64,000 bases of DNA from Sulfuricella sp. (GCA_023266195.1 JAHFRP010000004.1:173604-237603); one strand, 5' to 3'; numbered from the stretch's first letter, positions 31,356 through 40,035 are shown. Numbers and translations: made by a program. Notes: a model not told the origin generated them from the sequence alone.

Positions 31356-32393
31356 ATGGCGCTTCGCTACGTCACATTGATGGTTTTCGCCCTGGCCGGC
31401 GCGGCACAGGCCGCGCCCGACGGCGCCGCTCTGTTCGCCCGCAACTGCGCGGTCTGCCACGGCGAAAACGGCGCCGGCGGCATCGGGGTTCCGCTTGCAT
31501 TGCCGTCGTTCCAGGCCGCCGTCGGCGACGACTACCTGCACAAGACCATCCGCCTGGGCCGGCCGGGGCGGGTCATGCCGCCGTCGAACCTGTCCGATGC
31601 CGAAATCGACGCCGTCGTGCGCTTTATCCGCAGCTGGCGCAAACAGCCGGCTCCGCGAATCTCCGCCATGCCCATCAAAGGCGACGCGGCGCGCGGCAAA
31701 CAGCTCTTCGCCACGCACTGCGCGGCCTGCCACGGGGCAAGCGGCGAGGGCGGCAGGGGCACCGGCGTGACTTTCTCCCGTCCGCGCGACCTGCCGATCA
31801 TGCCGCCCGCACTGAACAATTCCGGCTTCCTTGCCTCCGCCAGCGACGGCATGATCCGGCAAACCCTGATCCGCGGGCGCGCCGGCACGCCGATGGTTTC
31901 CTTCCTGAAGAAAGGGCTGAAGGAAAAGGACATCGACGACATCGTCAGCTTCGTCCGCAGCTTCGAGCCGGCGCCCCATCCCGAAGCGGCAGCCGCGCCC
32001 GAAGCCGAGAAAGCGGTGCTGGAGATGGATTCGCCCTACGACCTCGCCGCCACCATCGAAAACGTGAAGCGGGCGGCGACTTCGCAGAACTTCATCTTCA
32101 TCCGGGAACAAGCGCTCACTTCCGGCCTGGCGCCCGAGGGCGAGGAGGACCCGCGCCAACACATCGTCTACTTCTGCAACTTCACCATGCTGAACACCGC
32201 GCTGGCAACCGATCCGCGCGTCGGCCTGTTCCTGCCCTGCCGGATTACCGTGGTGGAGCACGACGGCAAAGTGAAGATCATGGCGATCAACCCCAAGCGC
32301 CTGGGCAAAATCTTCAACAATGCGGAACTCAACGCGATGTGCGACGAAATGACCAGGCGCTATCTGGCGATCATGGAGGAGGCGACGCTATGA
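31356..32393 (+). CDS. Diheme cytochrome c fused to a DUF302 domain
   Basis: 345 aa. A signal peptide (MALRYVTLMVFALAGAAQA) precedes two cytochrome c domains with heme sites C31-H35 (CAVCH) and C122-H126 (CAACH). A C-terminal DUF302-like domain follows (about residues 225-340; NVKRAATSQNFIFIREQALTSG, IVYFCNF, VGLFLPCRITV, EMTRRYLAIMEE). It is exported to the periplasm. Its ATGA overlap with a separate DUF302 gene suggests the two products act together. The electron partner is unknown. A TATACT -10-like box is at 31323-31328. Confidence 0.88.
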   Translation: MALRYVTLMVFALAGAAQAAPDGAALFARNCAVCHGENGAGGIGVPLALPSFQAAVGDDYLHKTIRLGRPGRVMPPSNLSDAEIDAVVRFIRSWRKQPAPRISAMPIKGDAARGKQLFATHCAACHGASGEGGRGTGVTFSRPRDLPIMPPALNNSGFLASASDGMIRQTLIRGRAGTPMVSFLKKGLKEKDIDDIVSFVRSFEPAPHPEAAAAPEAEKAVLEMDSPYDLAATIENVKRAATSQNFIFIREQALTSGLAPEGEEDPRQHIVYFCNFTMLNTALATDPRVGLFLPCRITVVEHDGKVKIMAINPKRLGKIFNNAELNAMCDEMTRRYLAIMEEATL

Positions 32394-32848
32394 CCCGCAC
32401 GCTGAAGCGGCTGGTTGCCGCGGTTCTGCTATTCGGCCTGGCGCCGGTCGCCGGCGCCGACCAGCTGCTCATGGTGCGCTCCGGCCAGCTGTTCCCCGAG
32501 GCCATGTCAACCCTGCAAAACGCGCTGACGGCGCGGGGCTACAAAATCAGCCGGGTGCAGAACGTGGACAAGGGCCTGTCGCATACCGGCTACCGGACAG
32601 ACAACTACAAGGTGGTGTTCTACGGCAAGGCGGAGGAAGTCGCGGAACTCGCAGCGAAACACCCGGAATTGATTCCCTACCTGCCGCTCAACGTAGCGAT
32701 CTTCGCCGAACGCAACAACACCCTCCTGGTCACCAACCGGCCCGGTGTGCTGGCCGATTTTTTCCCCGACCCTGAACTCAAGGCGACATTCATGCGCTGG
32801 GAAAAAGACCTGAGCGAGGTCATGAACGAGGTGCGGGAAGCGAGGTAG
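32390..32848 (+). CDS. Exported DUF302-family protein
   Basis: 152 aa. Signal peptide (RLVAAVLLFGLAPVAGADQ) followed by a DUF302-like fold (LLMVRSGQLFPEAMSTLQNALTARGYKISRVQNVDKGL, then YKVVFYGKAEEVAEL and LPLNVAIFAERNNTLLVTNRP). It is translationally coupled to the diheme cytochrome/DUF302 gene. Its TAG stop is formed by the first bases of the REP element at 32845. Function unknown. Confidence 0.8.
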   Translation: MTRTLKRLVAAVLLFGLAPVAGADQLLMVRSGQLFPEAMSTLQNALTARGYKISRVQNVDKGLSHTGYRTDNYKVVFYGKAEEVAELAAKHPELIPYLPLNVAIFAERNNTLLVTNRPGVLADFFPDPELKATFMRWEKDLSEVMNEVREAR

Positions 32849-33021
32849 GTCGGGCACCCCGTGCCCGACGGGCTGGCCCACATCGTAGGATGCGGTGAGG
32901 CACGAACCGCATCGTTCGCGATCGATGCGGTCCGCTAAGCTCACCGCATCCTACGGCGACCATGCCCGACGGTTCGATGGGCGGCGGGCGGAGATTTGTC
33001 GGGCACAGCGTGCCCGACCTA
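32845..33021. repeat. BIME-like cluster: two GTAGGTCGGGCAC REPs around a GTAGGATGCGGTGA palindrome
   Basis: The outer units GTAGGTCGGGCACCCCGTGC and GTCGGGCACAGCGTGCCCGAC (ending CCTAC) are inverted to each other. Between them GTAGGATGCGGTGA and TCACCGCATCCTAC form another hairpin. The outer GTAG/CTAC ends contain the TAG stops of both convergent flanking genes. Confidence 0.9.
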
Positions 33022-33888
33022 CGCCTGGCGGTCCTTCAACTGCAACGCCAGCTCGTACAGCGCATTTTTCTTCTCGCCGCTGATCTCGGCCGCCAGCTTC
33101 ACCGCCTGTTTCAATGGCAATTCCGCAAGCAAGAGCTGCAATGTGCGCTGCGCGTCCTCGCCGACGCCTTCCGCCTGAACCGGCTCTTTCCCCGAAACCA
33201 GCAAAACGAACTCGCCTTTCTGCCGGTTCGGGTCGGCTTCGAGCCAGTCCGGCGCCGCATCCAGGCTACAGGCATGGATGGTTTCAAACACCTTGGTCAG
33301 CTCGCGCGCGATGGTCAGCGTGCGCCCGCCGCCGAGCACCTCGCGCAGATCGGCCATGCTGGCGAGGATGCGGTGGGGCGACTCGTAAAACGCCAGGGTA
33401 TAAGGCAAATCCTTCAGTTCGGCCAGCGCGCGCTTGCGCTCCGACGAGGTGTGCGGCAGGAAACCGTAGAACAGGAAATGCGGCGCGGTGATCCCCGCCG
33501 CCGAAAAGGCGCAGATCGCCGCGTTCGCGCCGGGAATCGGCACCACGCGCAGGCCGGCCTCGCGCACCTTGGCGACCAGATGGGCGCCGGGGTCGCTCAC
33601 CGCCGGCGTGCCGGCGTCGGACACCAGCGCCACCGACTTGCCGGATTGCAGCATCTCGATCAGCCGCGCCGCGGCCTGGTATTCGTTGTGCTCGTGCAGC
33701 GCGATCAGCTTGGCGCCGATGGCGAAATGGTTGAGCAGGCGCGTGGTGTTGCGCGTATCCTCGGCGGCGATGGCGTCGGCGCTGCGCAGGATTTCCAGCG
33801 CGCGCAGGGTGATGTCCTGCAAATTTCCAATCGGCGTGGCAACTACATATAATGAGCCTTTGCCCGCCTGGTTATTTTCCTGATGCAA
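33019..33888 (-). CDS. rsmI: 16S rRNA 2'-O-ribose C1402 methyltransferase RsmI
   Basis: 289 aa from a TTG. Tetrapyrrole-methylase-fold enzyme modifying C1402, the same nucleotide as RsmH. Motifs: LYVVATPIGNLQDITLRAL, AEDTRNTTRLL, VSDAGTPAVSDPG, PGANA, and FYESPHR. No ATG or GTG precedes GSLYVVATPIGN in frame, but a TTG at 33888 has AGGA five bases upstream. It overlaps the first 6 bp of the divergent lppC gene. The stop codon lies in a REP. Confidence 0.95.
   Translation of the reverse strand: MHQENNQAGKGSLYVVATPIGNLQDITLRALEILRSADAIAAEDTRNTTRLLNHFAIGAKLIALHEHNEYQAAARLIEMLQSGKSVALVSDAGTPAVSDPGAHLVAKVREAGLRVVPIPGANAAICAFSAAGITAPHFLFYGFLPHTSSERKRALAELKDLPYTLAFYESPHRILASMADLREVLGGGRTLTIARELTKVFETIHACSLDAAPDWLEADPNRQKGEFVLLVSGKEPVQAEGVGEDAQRTLQLLLAELPLKQAVKLAAEISGEKKNALYELALQLKDRQA
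33825..33853 (+). promoter_or_regulatory. Predicted lppC promoter inside rsmI
   Basis: TATAAT at 33848-33853 with TTCCAA at 33825-33830 (17-bp spacer) gives a start about 23 nt before the lppC ATG. It lies within the 5' part of the rsmI coding region on the other strand. Confidence 0.55.
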
Positions 33889-34971
33889 CGTTTCCTCGCC
33901 TTTCTGCTGATCCTGCTTGCCATTCCCGGCGGCCATTGCGCCGATGCGGCCGCGCCCGCCAAGCCGTTGCCGGCCGCCCATATCGCCCTGCTGCTGCCGC
34001 TCGACTCGGCCTCGTTCGGCCCCGCGGCCGACGCGGTGAAACAGGGCTTCTTCGCCGCTTCGATCATGCAGGCGCCCGCAGCGCCGCCGCTGCAAGTCTA
34101 CCCTACCGGCGACCGGGCCGAGGACATTGTGTCCGCATACGGCCAGGCATTGCAAGCCGGCGCCAAAGTCGTGGTCGGCCCGTTGACCCGGAATGCCGTC
34201 ACCGCGCTGGCGAAAAGCGGCGCGGTGGCGGTGCCGACGCTGGCGCTGAATTATCCCGAAAACGACGCCCCTTTGCCGGACAACCTTTACCTGTTCGGCC
34301 TGAGCGCGGAAGGCGAAGCCGTCCAGACTGCCCAGCTCGCGTTCGCCGAGGGGCGACGCTCGGCGCTGACCGTCACCGCCAATACGCCGCTGGCGAAACG
34401 GGTGGAGCAGGCGTTCGCCGACGCGTGGGTCGGATTGGGCGGGACGCTGGTCGCGCAGACCGCATTCCCCGCCGATCAGACGCAGTTCCCCGCGCTGCAG
34501 GAAACCGTGCTCGGCCATCCGGCGGATATGATCTTCCTGGCCGCCGACGCCGGCCGAGCCCGGCTGGTGCGCCCCTATTTGGATGCAAGCAAGCCGACCT
34601 ACGCTACCTCGATGGTTTTCGACGGCAACCGGGAAGTCAGCCGGAATGTCGATCTGAACGGCATCGTGTTCGTCGAAATGCCCTGGCTCCTCCAGCCCGA
34701 CCATCCCGCCGTGATGGCGTACCCGCACATCGAGAATCTGGGCATCGAGCAGCAGCGTCTTTACGCCCTGGGCGTCGACGCCTTTCGCCTCGCCGCCCTG
34801 ATGGCGCAGAGCCCGCCCGTCGAAGGCGGCGTGCTGGACGGCGTCACCGGCCAGATCGTCCTAGAGGGGCGCCAATTCCAGCGCCAAATGACGGTGGCGC
34901 AGTTCAGGCAAGGGACGGCGGTGGCGGTTGAACCCGCCGCTCCGAAGCAGGCCGGTGAATCCCCCCAATAG
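33883..34971 (+). CDS. LppC/LpoA-type penicillin-binding protein activator
   Basis: 362 aa. A signal peptide then a periplasmic-binding-like fold matching the C-terminal domain of LpoA (IALLLPLDSASFGPAADAVKQGFFAA, VVVGPLTRNAV, PTLALN, IFLAADAGRARLVRPYL, LYALGVDAFRLAAL). LpoA activates PBP1A from the outer membrane; this short form lacks the N-terminal TPR domain. The only Cys (C19) is in IPGGHC, not a canonical lipobox, so lipidation is uncertain. It heads the lppC-yraN-SIS-dolP order known from E. coli yraM-yraP. Confidence 0.88.
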   Translation: MQRFLAFLLILLAIPGGHCADAAAPAKPLPAAHIALLLPLDSASFGPAADAVKQGFFAASIMQAPAAPPLQVYPTGDRAEDIVSAYGQALQAGAKVVVGPLTRNAVTALAKSGAVAVPTLALNYPENDAPLPDNLYLFGLSAEGEAVQTAQLAFAEGRRSALTVTANTPLAKRVEQAFADAWVGLGGTLVAQTAFPADQTQFPALQETVLGHPADMIFLAADAGRARLVRPYLDASKPTYATSMVFDGNREVSRNVDLNGIVFVEMPWLLQPDHPAVMAYPHIENLGIEQQRLYALGVDAFRLAALMAQSPPVEGGVLDGVTGQIVLEGRQFQRQMTVAQFRQGTAVAVEPAAPKQAGESPQ

Positions 34972-35305
34972 CGGCGCCCAGGCGGAACAGCTGGCCGCGG
35001 CCTATCTGCGACGGCAGGGGTTGCGGCTGATCGAAGCCAACTTTCGCTGCCGCTTCGGCGAAATCGACCTGGTGTGCAGCGACCGGAACACCCTGGTGTT
35101 CGTCGAGGTCAGGCTGCGCGCAAGCCAGGCTTACGGCGGCGCGGCCGCCAGCATCGACGCGCGCAAGCAGCAAAAACTGGTGCTCGCCGCGCGCCACTAC
35201 CTGCAGCAGCTCGGCAGCTCGCCCGCCTGCCGCTTCGATGTGGTATTGTTGCGCGGCCTGCGGGATAATGACATTGAATGGATCAAAAACGCCTTTGAAG
35301 AATGA
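34955..35305 (+). CDS. yraN: UPF0102 protein YraN
   Basis: 116 aa from a GTG at 34955; a TTG at 34928 would add nine residues. Endonuclease-like fold with GAQAEQLAAAYLRRQGLRLIEANFR, the acidic cluster GEIDLV and the FVEVR motif, where D and E/VR resemble PD-(D/E)XK nuclease residues. Biochemical role unestablished. It overlaps lppC by 17 bp. Confidence 0.92.
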   Translation: MNPPNSGAQAEQLAAAYLRRQGLRLIEANFRCRFGEIDLVCSDRNTLVFVEVRLRASQAYGGAAASIDARKQQKLVLAARHYLQQLGSSPACRFDVVLLRGLRDNDIEWIKNAFEE

Positions 35306-35341
35306 TTGTGAGCAATCCGCTCCGTGTAACTGAAAACCCAT

Positions 35342-35932
35342 ATGGACCTCATCAGCCGAATCAGCCACCACTTCACCGAAAGCGCCCATCTCAAGCTGCA
35401 GGCGCTCGATCTGCTCGCCGTGCCCATCGCCGATGCGGCGGAGCGCGTCGTGCAGTGCCTGCTGGCCGACGGCAAGATCCTTGCCTGCGGCAACGGCGGC
35501 TCGGCGGCCGACGCCCAGCATTTCTCGGCGGAAATGCTCAACCGCTTCGAAATGGAGCGGCCGGGGCTCGCCGCGATCACGCTGACCACCGACGCCTCGA
35601 CGCTGACGTCGATCGCCAACGACTACGAATTCGATCAGATTTTTTCCAAGCAGGTGCGCGCCCTGGGCCATTCCGGCGACTTGCTGCTGGCCATTTCCAC
35701 CAGCGGCAACTCGCGCAACGTGATCCAGGCGGTCCACGCCGCCCACGACCGCGGCATGAACGTGATCGCCCTGACCGGGCGCGGCGGCGGCCAGATCGCC
35801 GAAATCCTGGGCGAGGGAGACTTCCACCTGTGCGCTCCCGGCGAGCGCACCGCCCATACCCAGGAAATCCACATCACCGCCATCCACTGCCTGTGCGATG
35901 CCATCGATTGTTTATTATTGGGAGTCGAATAA
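35342..35932 (+). CDS. SIS-domain phosphoheptose isomerase family (GmhA/DiaA)
   Basis: 196 aa. SIS fold with [49 protein letters not shown] and [21 protein letters not shown]. The length and the position between yraN and dolP match DiaA, the DnaA-binding initiation factor. However, the hldC gene two positions downstream fits a true sedoheptulose-7-phosphate isomerase (GmhA) for LPS heptose. The sequence alone does not decide. Confidence 0.9.
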   Translation: MDLISRISHHFTESAHLKLQALDLLAVPIADAAERVVQCLLADGKILACGNGGSAADAQHFSAEMLNRFEMERPGLAAITLTTDASTLTSIANDYEFDQIFSKQVRALGHSGDLLLAISTSGNSRNVIQAVHAAHDRGMNVIALTGRGGGQIAEILGEGDFHLCAPGERTAHTQEIHITAIHCLCDAIDCLLLGVE

Positions 35933-36520
35933 ATGCCAAATCTTAATAAAACCACTCGCTACGCCTACGTTGCCGCCCTCGCCCTGTCCGTCCTCAACCT
36001 GCAAGGCTGCTTCCCGGTCGTCGCCGCGGGCGCGGGCACCGGCGTGCTGATCGCGGAGGACCGCCGCACTTCGGGCACCTATGTCGAAGACCAGGGCATC
36101 GAGCTGAAGAGCACCAACCGCCTGGATGACAAATTCAAGGATGGCGCCCACATCAACGTCACCAGCTTCAACCGCAACGTGCTGCTGACCGGCGAGGCGC
36201 CGACCAAAGCCGCCAGGGAGGAAGCGGAAGGAACCGTCCGCGGCGTGCCCAATGTCCGCAACATCGTCAACGAAATCGCCGTGGCCGGCAACAGTGCCTA
36301 CTCGTCCCGCAGCAACGATTCCTACCTGACCTCCAAGGTCAAGGTGCGCTTCGTCGATGCCGGCAAGTTCCAGATAAACCACGTCAAGGTGGTGACGGAA
36401 AACAGCATCGTCTACCTGCTCGGCATCGTGACCCGCAAGGAAGCGGACAGCGCCGTGGACATCGCAGCCCGCACCGGCGGCGTGCGCAAGGTGGTCACGG
36501 TATTCGAATACCTAGATTAA
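35933..36520 (+). CDS. dolP: BON-domain outer membrane lipoprotein DolP
   Basis: 195 aa. Lipoprotein signal with lipobox LQGC (about C25), then two BON domains (VTSFNRNVLLTGEAPTKAAREEAEGTV and KVVTENSIVYLLGIVTRKEADSAV). DolP (YraP) supports outer-membrane integrity and BAM function in E. coli. It follows the SIS gene without a gap and abuts hldC. Confidence 0.93.
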   Translation: MPNLNKTTRYAYVAALALSVLNLQGCFPVVAAGAGTGVLIAEDRRTSGTYVEDQGIELKSTNRLDDKFKDGAHINVTSFNRNVLLTGEAPTKAAREEAEGTVRGVPNVRNIVNEIAVAGNSAYSSRSNDSYLTSKVKVRFVDAGKFQINHVKVVTENSIVYLLGIVTRKEADSAVDIAARTGGVRKVVTVFEYLD

Positions 36521-37012
36521 ATGACGGCATTTCCGCCCCCGCAGTTCGAAACCAAGCTCTGTGCGCCCGCCGACCTGGCGGCGCGCATAGCAGCCCTGCC
36601 GCGCCCGCTGGTGTTCACCAACGGCTGCTTCGACATCCTCCACCGCGGCCACGTCACCTACCTGGCGCAGGCGCGCGCGCTGGGCGCCTGCCTGATGGTC
36701 GGCGCCAACTCCGACGCCTCGGTGAAACGCCTGGGCAAGGGCGACGACCGTCCGGTCAACGCGCTGGAAGACCGCATGGCGGTGCTGGCGGCGCTGGAGA
36801 GCGTCGGCCTGGTGATCGGCTTCGACGAAGACACTCCGCTCAACCTGATTCTCGCCGCCAGGCCGGACATCCTGGTCAAGGGCGGCGACTGGGCGGTGGC
36901 CGACATCGTCGGCGCGCGGGAAGTGCAGTCCTGGAGCGGGCAGGTGCATTCCATCCCGTTCCTGCACCAGCGTTCCACCACCGCGACGCTGGCCAAAATC
37001 CGCAACCTGTGA
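36521..37012 (+). CDS. hldC: D-glycero-beta-D-manno-heptose 1-phosphate adenylyltransferase
   Basis: 163 aa. Nucleotidyltransferase fold equivalent to the C-terminal half of HldE (RfaE domain II). Motifs: [17 protein letters not shown] (HxGH), [29 protein letters not shown], and the end [10 protein letters not shown]. It activates heptose for LPS core. No HldE kinase half is in this window, so the kinase must be elsewhere. Confidence 0.95.
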   Translation: MTAFPPPQFETKLCAPADLAARIAALPRPLVFTNGCFDILHRGHVTYLAQARALGACLMVGANSDASVKRLGKGDDRPVNALEDRMAVLAALESVGLVIGFDEDTPLNLILAARPDILVKGGDWAVADIVGAREVQSWSGQVHSIPFLHQRSTTATLAKIRNL

Positions 37013-38380
37013 ATGCTCCCGGCTGAATTTCTCGACGCGCTCCGCGGCATCGTCGGCGCCGCCAACTTCCTCACCGATCCGGTGGACTGCTATGCCTACG
37101 CCTACGACAACAGCCGGAAAATCTTCCCGCCGCAGGCGGTGGCTTTCGCGCTCGATACCGGCCAGGTGCGGGACATTGTCCGCCTGTGCAACCGGCACCG
37201 CGTCCCGCTCACGCCGCGCGGACGAGGCACCGGCACCGCCGGCGGCAGCCTGCCGGAACGGGGCGGCGTGGCGCTGTCGCTGGAGCGGATGCGCAACATC
37301 GTCCGCGTCGATCCGGCCAACCGGGTGATCGTCGCCGAACCCGGCGTGCTCAACCAGGAAATCCAGGCCGCGGCGCGGCCGCACGGCTTCTTCTGGCCGC
37401 CCGACCCGTCCAGCAGCGCCTATTGCAGCATCGGCGGCAATCTCGCCACCTGCGCCGGCGGCCCGCATGCGGTGAAATACGGCGTCACGCGCGACCACGT
37501 GCTGGGATTGCAGGCGGTGACCGGCAGCGGCGAAATCGTCAGGACCGGCTGCTACACCACCAAGGGCGTGGTCGGCTACGACCTCACCCGGCTGATCGTC
37601 GGCTCGGAGGGCACCCTCGCCGTGATCACCGAAGCCACGCTCAAGCTCACTCCGCTGCCCCAGGCCGTCGGCGGCATCGCCGCGCACTACGCCGACATTG
37701 CCCGCTGCGCCGAGGCCATCGCCGCCATCATGGCCCAGCCGCACATTCCCAGCGCACTGGAATTCCTCGACAGCGCCGCGCTCGACTTGGTGCGCGGCCG
37801 CCATCCCGGCCTGCTGCCGGCGGATTCCCGCGCCATGCTGATGATCGAAGTGGACGGCGGGGAAGCCGAGATCGCCGACAGCGCGCAGGCGATCCGCGAG
37901 GCTTGCGTCAATCCCGGCCTGATCGCGGCCGAAACCGTGGCCGATCCCGCCCGGCTCTGGGCGGTGCGCAAGGCCCTGTCGCCGCTGCTGCGCGACATCG
38001 CGCCGAAAAAGATCAACGAGGACATCGTCGTGCCGGTGTCGAGGCTGCCCGAACTGCTGCGAGGGCTGGGGGAATCGAGCCGGAAACACCGCGTCGCCAA
38101 CGTGAATTTCGGCCACGCGGGAAACGGCAACATCCACGTCAACCTGCTGGTGAACCCGGACGATGCGGATCAGATGCGGCGGGCGGAAGCCTGCCTGGAT
38201 GAAGTGTTCGACCTGGCGTTGGCGCTCGGCGGCACGCTGTCCGGGGAGCACGGCGTGGGACGCGAGAAGCGCGCCTATGTGGGACGCGAAATCGACGCTG
38301 CGACGATGGAATTGATGAAACAGATCAAGCGGACGTTCGACCCGAACGACATACTCAATCCGGGCAAGCTGTTCCCGTAA
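37013..38380 (+). CDS. FAD-linked oxidase (GlcD / D-lactate dehydrogenase type)
   Basis: 455 aa. N-terminal PCMH FAD-binding domain (VPLTPRGRGTGTAGGSLP, PPDPSSSAYCSIGGNLATCAGGPHAVKYG, GVVGYDLTRLIVGSEGTLAVIT) and C-terminal FAD-oxidase domain (NFGHAGNGNIHVNLL, GGTLSGEHGVGREKR). Oxidises glycolate, D-lactate or another D-2-hydroxyacid; the substrate cannot be told. The ATG directly follows the hldC stop. No GlcE/GlcF partners are adjacent. Confidence 0.92.
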   Translation: MLPAEFLDALRGIVGAANFLTDPVDCYAYAYDNSRKIFPPQAVAFALDTGQVRDIVRLCNRHRVPLTPRGRGTGTAGGSLPERGGVALSLERMRNIVRVDPANRVIVAEPGVLNQEIQAAARPHGFFWPPDPSSSAYCSIGGNLATCAGGPHAVKYGVTRDHVLGLQAVTGSGEIVRTGCYTTKGVVGYDLTRLIVGSEGTLAVITEATLKLTPLPQAVGGIAAHYADIARCAEAIAAIMAQPHIPSALEFLDSAALDLVRGRHPGLLPADSRAMLMIEVDGGEAEIADSAQAIREACVNPGLIAAETVADPARLWAVRKALSPLLRDIAPKKINEDIVVPVSRLPELLRGLGESSRKHRVANVNFGHAGNGNIHVNLLVNPDDADQMRRAEACLDEVFDLALALGGTLSGEHGVGREKRAYVGREIDAATMELMKQIKRTFDPNDILNPGKLFP

Positions 38381-38387
38381 CAACATG

Positions 38388-38463
38388 TAGGTCGGGCACC
38401 CCGTGCCCGACAAATCCCATGTCCAATCGAGCAAACCGTCGGGCACAGCGTGCCCGACCTACG
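38388..38463. repeat. Inverted pair of GTAGGTCGGGCAC REPs
   Basis: GTAGGTCGGGCACCCCGTGC and GTCGGGCACAGCGTGCCCGAC (ending CTAC) face each other across about 30 bp. It sits between the convergent glcD-like and 44-aa genes and could serve as a bidirectional transcript end. Confidence 0.9.
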
Positions 38464-38480
38464 CGGAGCCCGATCCGTTC

Positions 38481-38615
38481 TCAACGCACCGGCGGCCGCT
38501 TCAACACCTTTTCCGCCACCTTCTCCGCCATTTTTCCCGCCGCCTTACGCGCCAGCTTGCCTGCGACTTTCCTGCCCACCAGCACAGCCAAGCCGAACAA
38601 CGCTTTCTTGATCAT
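38481..38615 (-). CDS. 44-aa cationic amphipathic small protein
   Basis: Encodes MIKKALFGLAVLVGRKVAGK and then RKAAGKMAEKVAEKVLKRP. It has a short hydrophobic stretch followed by a Lys/Ala amphipathic helix. The ATG overlaps the stop of the upstream SPOR gene (ATGA), as at the genuine junctions in this region, which supports translation. I recognise no family. A membrane-associated accessory protein is one possibility. Confidence 0.55.
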   Translation of the reverse strand: MIKKALFGLAVLVGRKVAGKLARKAAGKMAEKVAEKVLKRPPVR

Positions 38616-39316
38616 GTCGCCGCTCCTTCCGCTTTCCTGCATTCCGTGGCCTTCAGCTCGCTTCCCGGAAAATCCAGCTTGAGCTTGGCCAACGCGGCGG
38701 CCATGCCGTCGCTGCTATCCCTGGCCTGGAAAACGACGCTGCCGGTATCATGGGTGCGCGGCGCGGAAACGGCGGTGTTAACACCTTTTTCGCGCAGCTG
38801 GCCAAGGTATTTCGCCGCCGCCTCCTCGGTGGAGAACACGCCGAGGGAAATGGCATATTGCCATTTCAAGCCGTCGCGCATGATGAAGCTGTCCTGCACG
38901 CCACGGCGCTTCAGCTCTTCCACTTTTTTCTGCGCTTCCTGCAGGGTCTTGCGCGGGGCCATGTAGACCCAGTAGCCGTCCTGCTTAGTCGCCGGATACT
39001 GGGCGAGCTTGTCGCCGAGCTGGAGCTTGTCCAACGCCTGGGTCGCCCGCTTTGCGTCGTCCGCCGAGAAGACGCTCCATTCCAGGCAAACGACCGGCTT
39101 CGGCTCGGCCGCCGCCGTTTCCGCCGGCTTGTTCGGCGCGCCGGGGGCTGCCGGCGCCGGTTCGGGCTTGGCCGGGGCTTCGGGAAGCAGGCGTATTTTT
39201 TCGGCCTGCACCGGCTCGTGGCCGCGCGCGGCTTCCGCGGTGCGATTGCCGCCCAGCTGCATCATGCCGAAAAATGCGACATTGACGACCAGCAGTATTG
39301 CGAATATCCACTTCAT
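38612..39316 (-). CDS. SPOR-domain membrane protein
   Basis: 234 aa. One N-terminal transmembrane helix (WIFAILLVVNVAFFGMMQL), a Pro/Ala-rich linker, and a SPOR-like region (QDGYWVYMAPRKTLQEAQKKVEELKRRGVQDSFIM, ISLGVFSTEEAAAKYLGQLREKGV). SPOR domains bind glycan strands lacking stem peptides at division sites. It overlaps coaX and the 44-aa ORF by 4 bp each, so birA-coaX-SPOR-small ORF is one transcription unit. Confidence 0.88.
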   Translation of the reverse strand: MKWIFAILLVVNVAFFGMMQLGGNRTAEAARGHEPVQAEKIRLLPEAPAKPEPAPAAPGAPNKPAETAAAEPKPVVCLEWSVFSADDAKRATQALDKLQLGDKLAQYPATKQDGYWVYMAPRKTLQEAQKKVEELKRRGVQDSFIMRDGLKWQYAISLGVFSTEEAAAKYLGQLREKGVNTAVSAPRTHDTGSVVFQARDSSDGMAAALAKLKLDFPGSELKATECRKAEGAAT

Positions 39317-40035
39317 GCCAAAGCGATCCTGATCAAACCTTCCAGCACCAAATTATCCATCATCATGGTCTCGCCGGACAGTAGCGGCAAAAGCAGCTGT
39401 GCATCGCCGCCGCTCAGCAGCCGGGTGGGGTCGTCTCCCTGCGCTTCGAGCAGCGCGGCGGCCATGCGCTCGACGGCGCCGGCCATGGCCGACAGCGCGC
39501 CAGTGTAAACGGCGTCGGCGGTATTGCCGGGGAAAATATCGAAGCGGCCGCCGTCCGCTGAAACCGCGGCGGTGCTCTCCGCCAATGCCCGCCGCATGGC
39601 GGCCAGGCCGGGCGCGATCAACCCGCCGAGGAAGCGGCCGTCGGCGGACAGGGCATCCACCGTCAACGCGGTGCCGGCGTTGACCACCACTGAGCCCCGC
39701 GGCGCGACGGCGCGCGCGGCGATCAGCGCGGCCCAGCGGTCGCTGCCGAGCTGAGCGGGGTTGTCGTAGCCATTGCGCACGCCGCACAGGCTTTCGCCGG
39801 CAACGGCCCAATGGATTTCGGCCGGCCAGCGCCGGCAAACCTCCGTCAGCCGCGCCCGCACGCCGAACCCGGCGACATTCGAGGCGACGATCCGGTCCGG
39901 CGGCGCCAGTTCCCGCCAGGCGTCGGCCAGTTGGGCCGCGTCGGCCGTGGCGACCCAGCCTTTCTCCAGCCAGCTGCCGCCGTCGTGCAGGCCCCATTTG
40001 AGGCGGGTATTGCCCGCATCCACCGCAAGAATCAT
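39313..40035 (-). CDS. coaX: Type III pantothenate kinase
   Basis: 240 aa. First step of CoA synthesis; ASKHA-fold kinase. Motifs: AVDAGNTRLKWG, NGYDNPAQLGSDRW, VVNAGTALTVDAL, and GGLIAPGLAAM. Overlaps birA by 4 bp; the birA-coaX pair is widespread in betaproteobacteria. Confidence 0.96.
   Translation of the reverse strand: MILAVDAGNTRLKWGLHDGGSWLEKGWVATADAAQLADAWRELAPPDRIVASNVAGFGVRARLTEVCRRWPAEIHWAVAGESLCGVRNGYDNPAQLGSDRWAALIAARAVAPRGSVVVNAGTALTVDALSADGRFLGGLIAPGLAAMRRALAESTAAVSADGGRFDIFPGNTADAVYTGALSAMAGAVERMAAALLEAQGDDPTRLLSGGDAQLLLPLLSGETMMMDNLVLEGLIRIALA

Noticed and set aside
33019..34728. A 569-codon frame extending rsmI far upstream
   Set aside because: The extension is antisense to lppC and has no family features.
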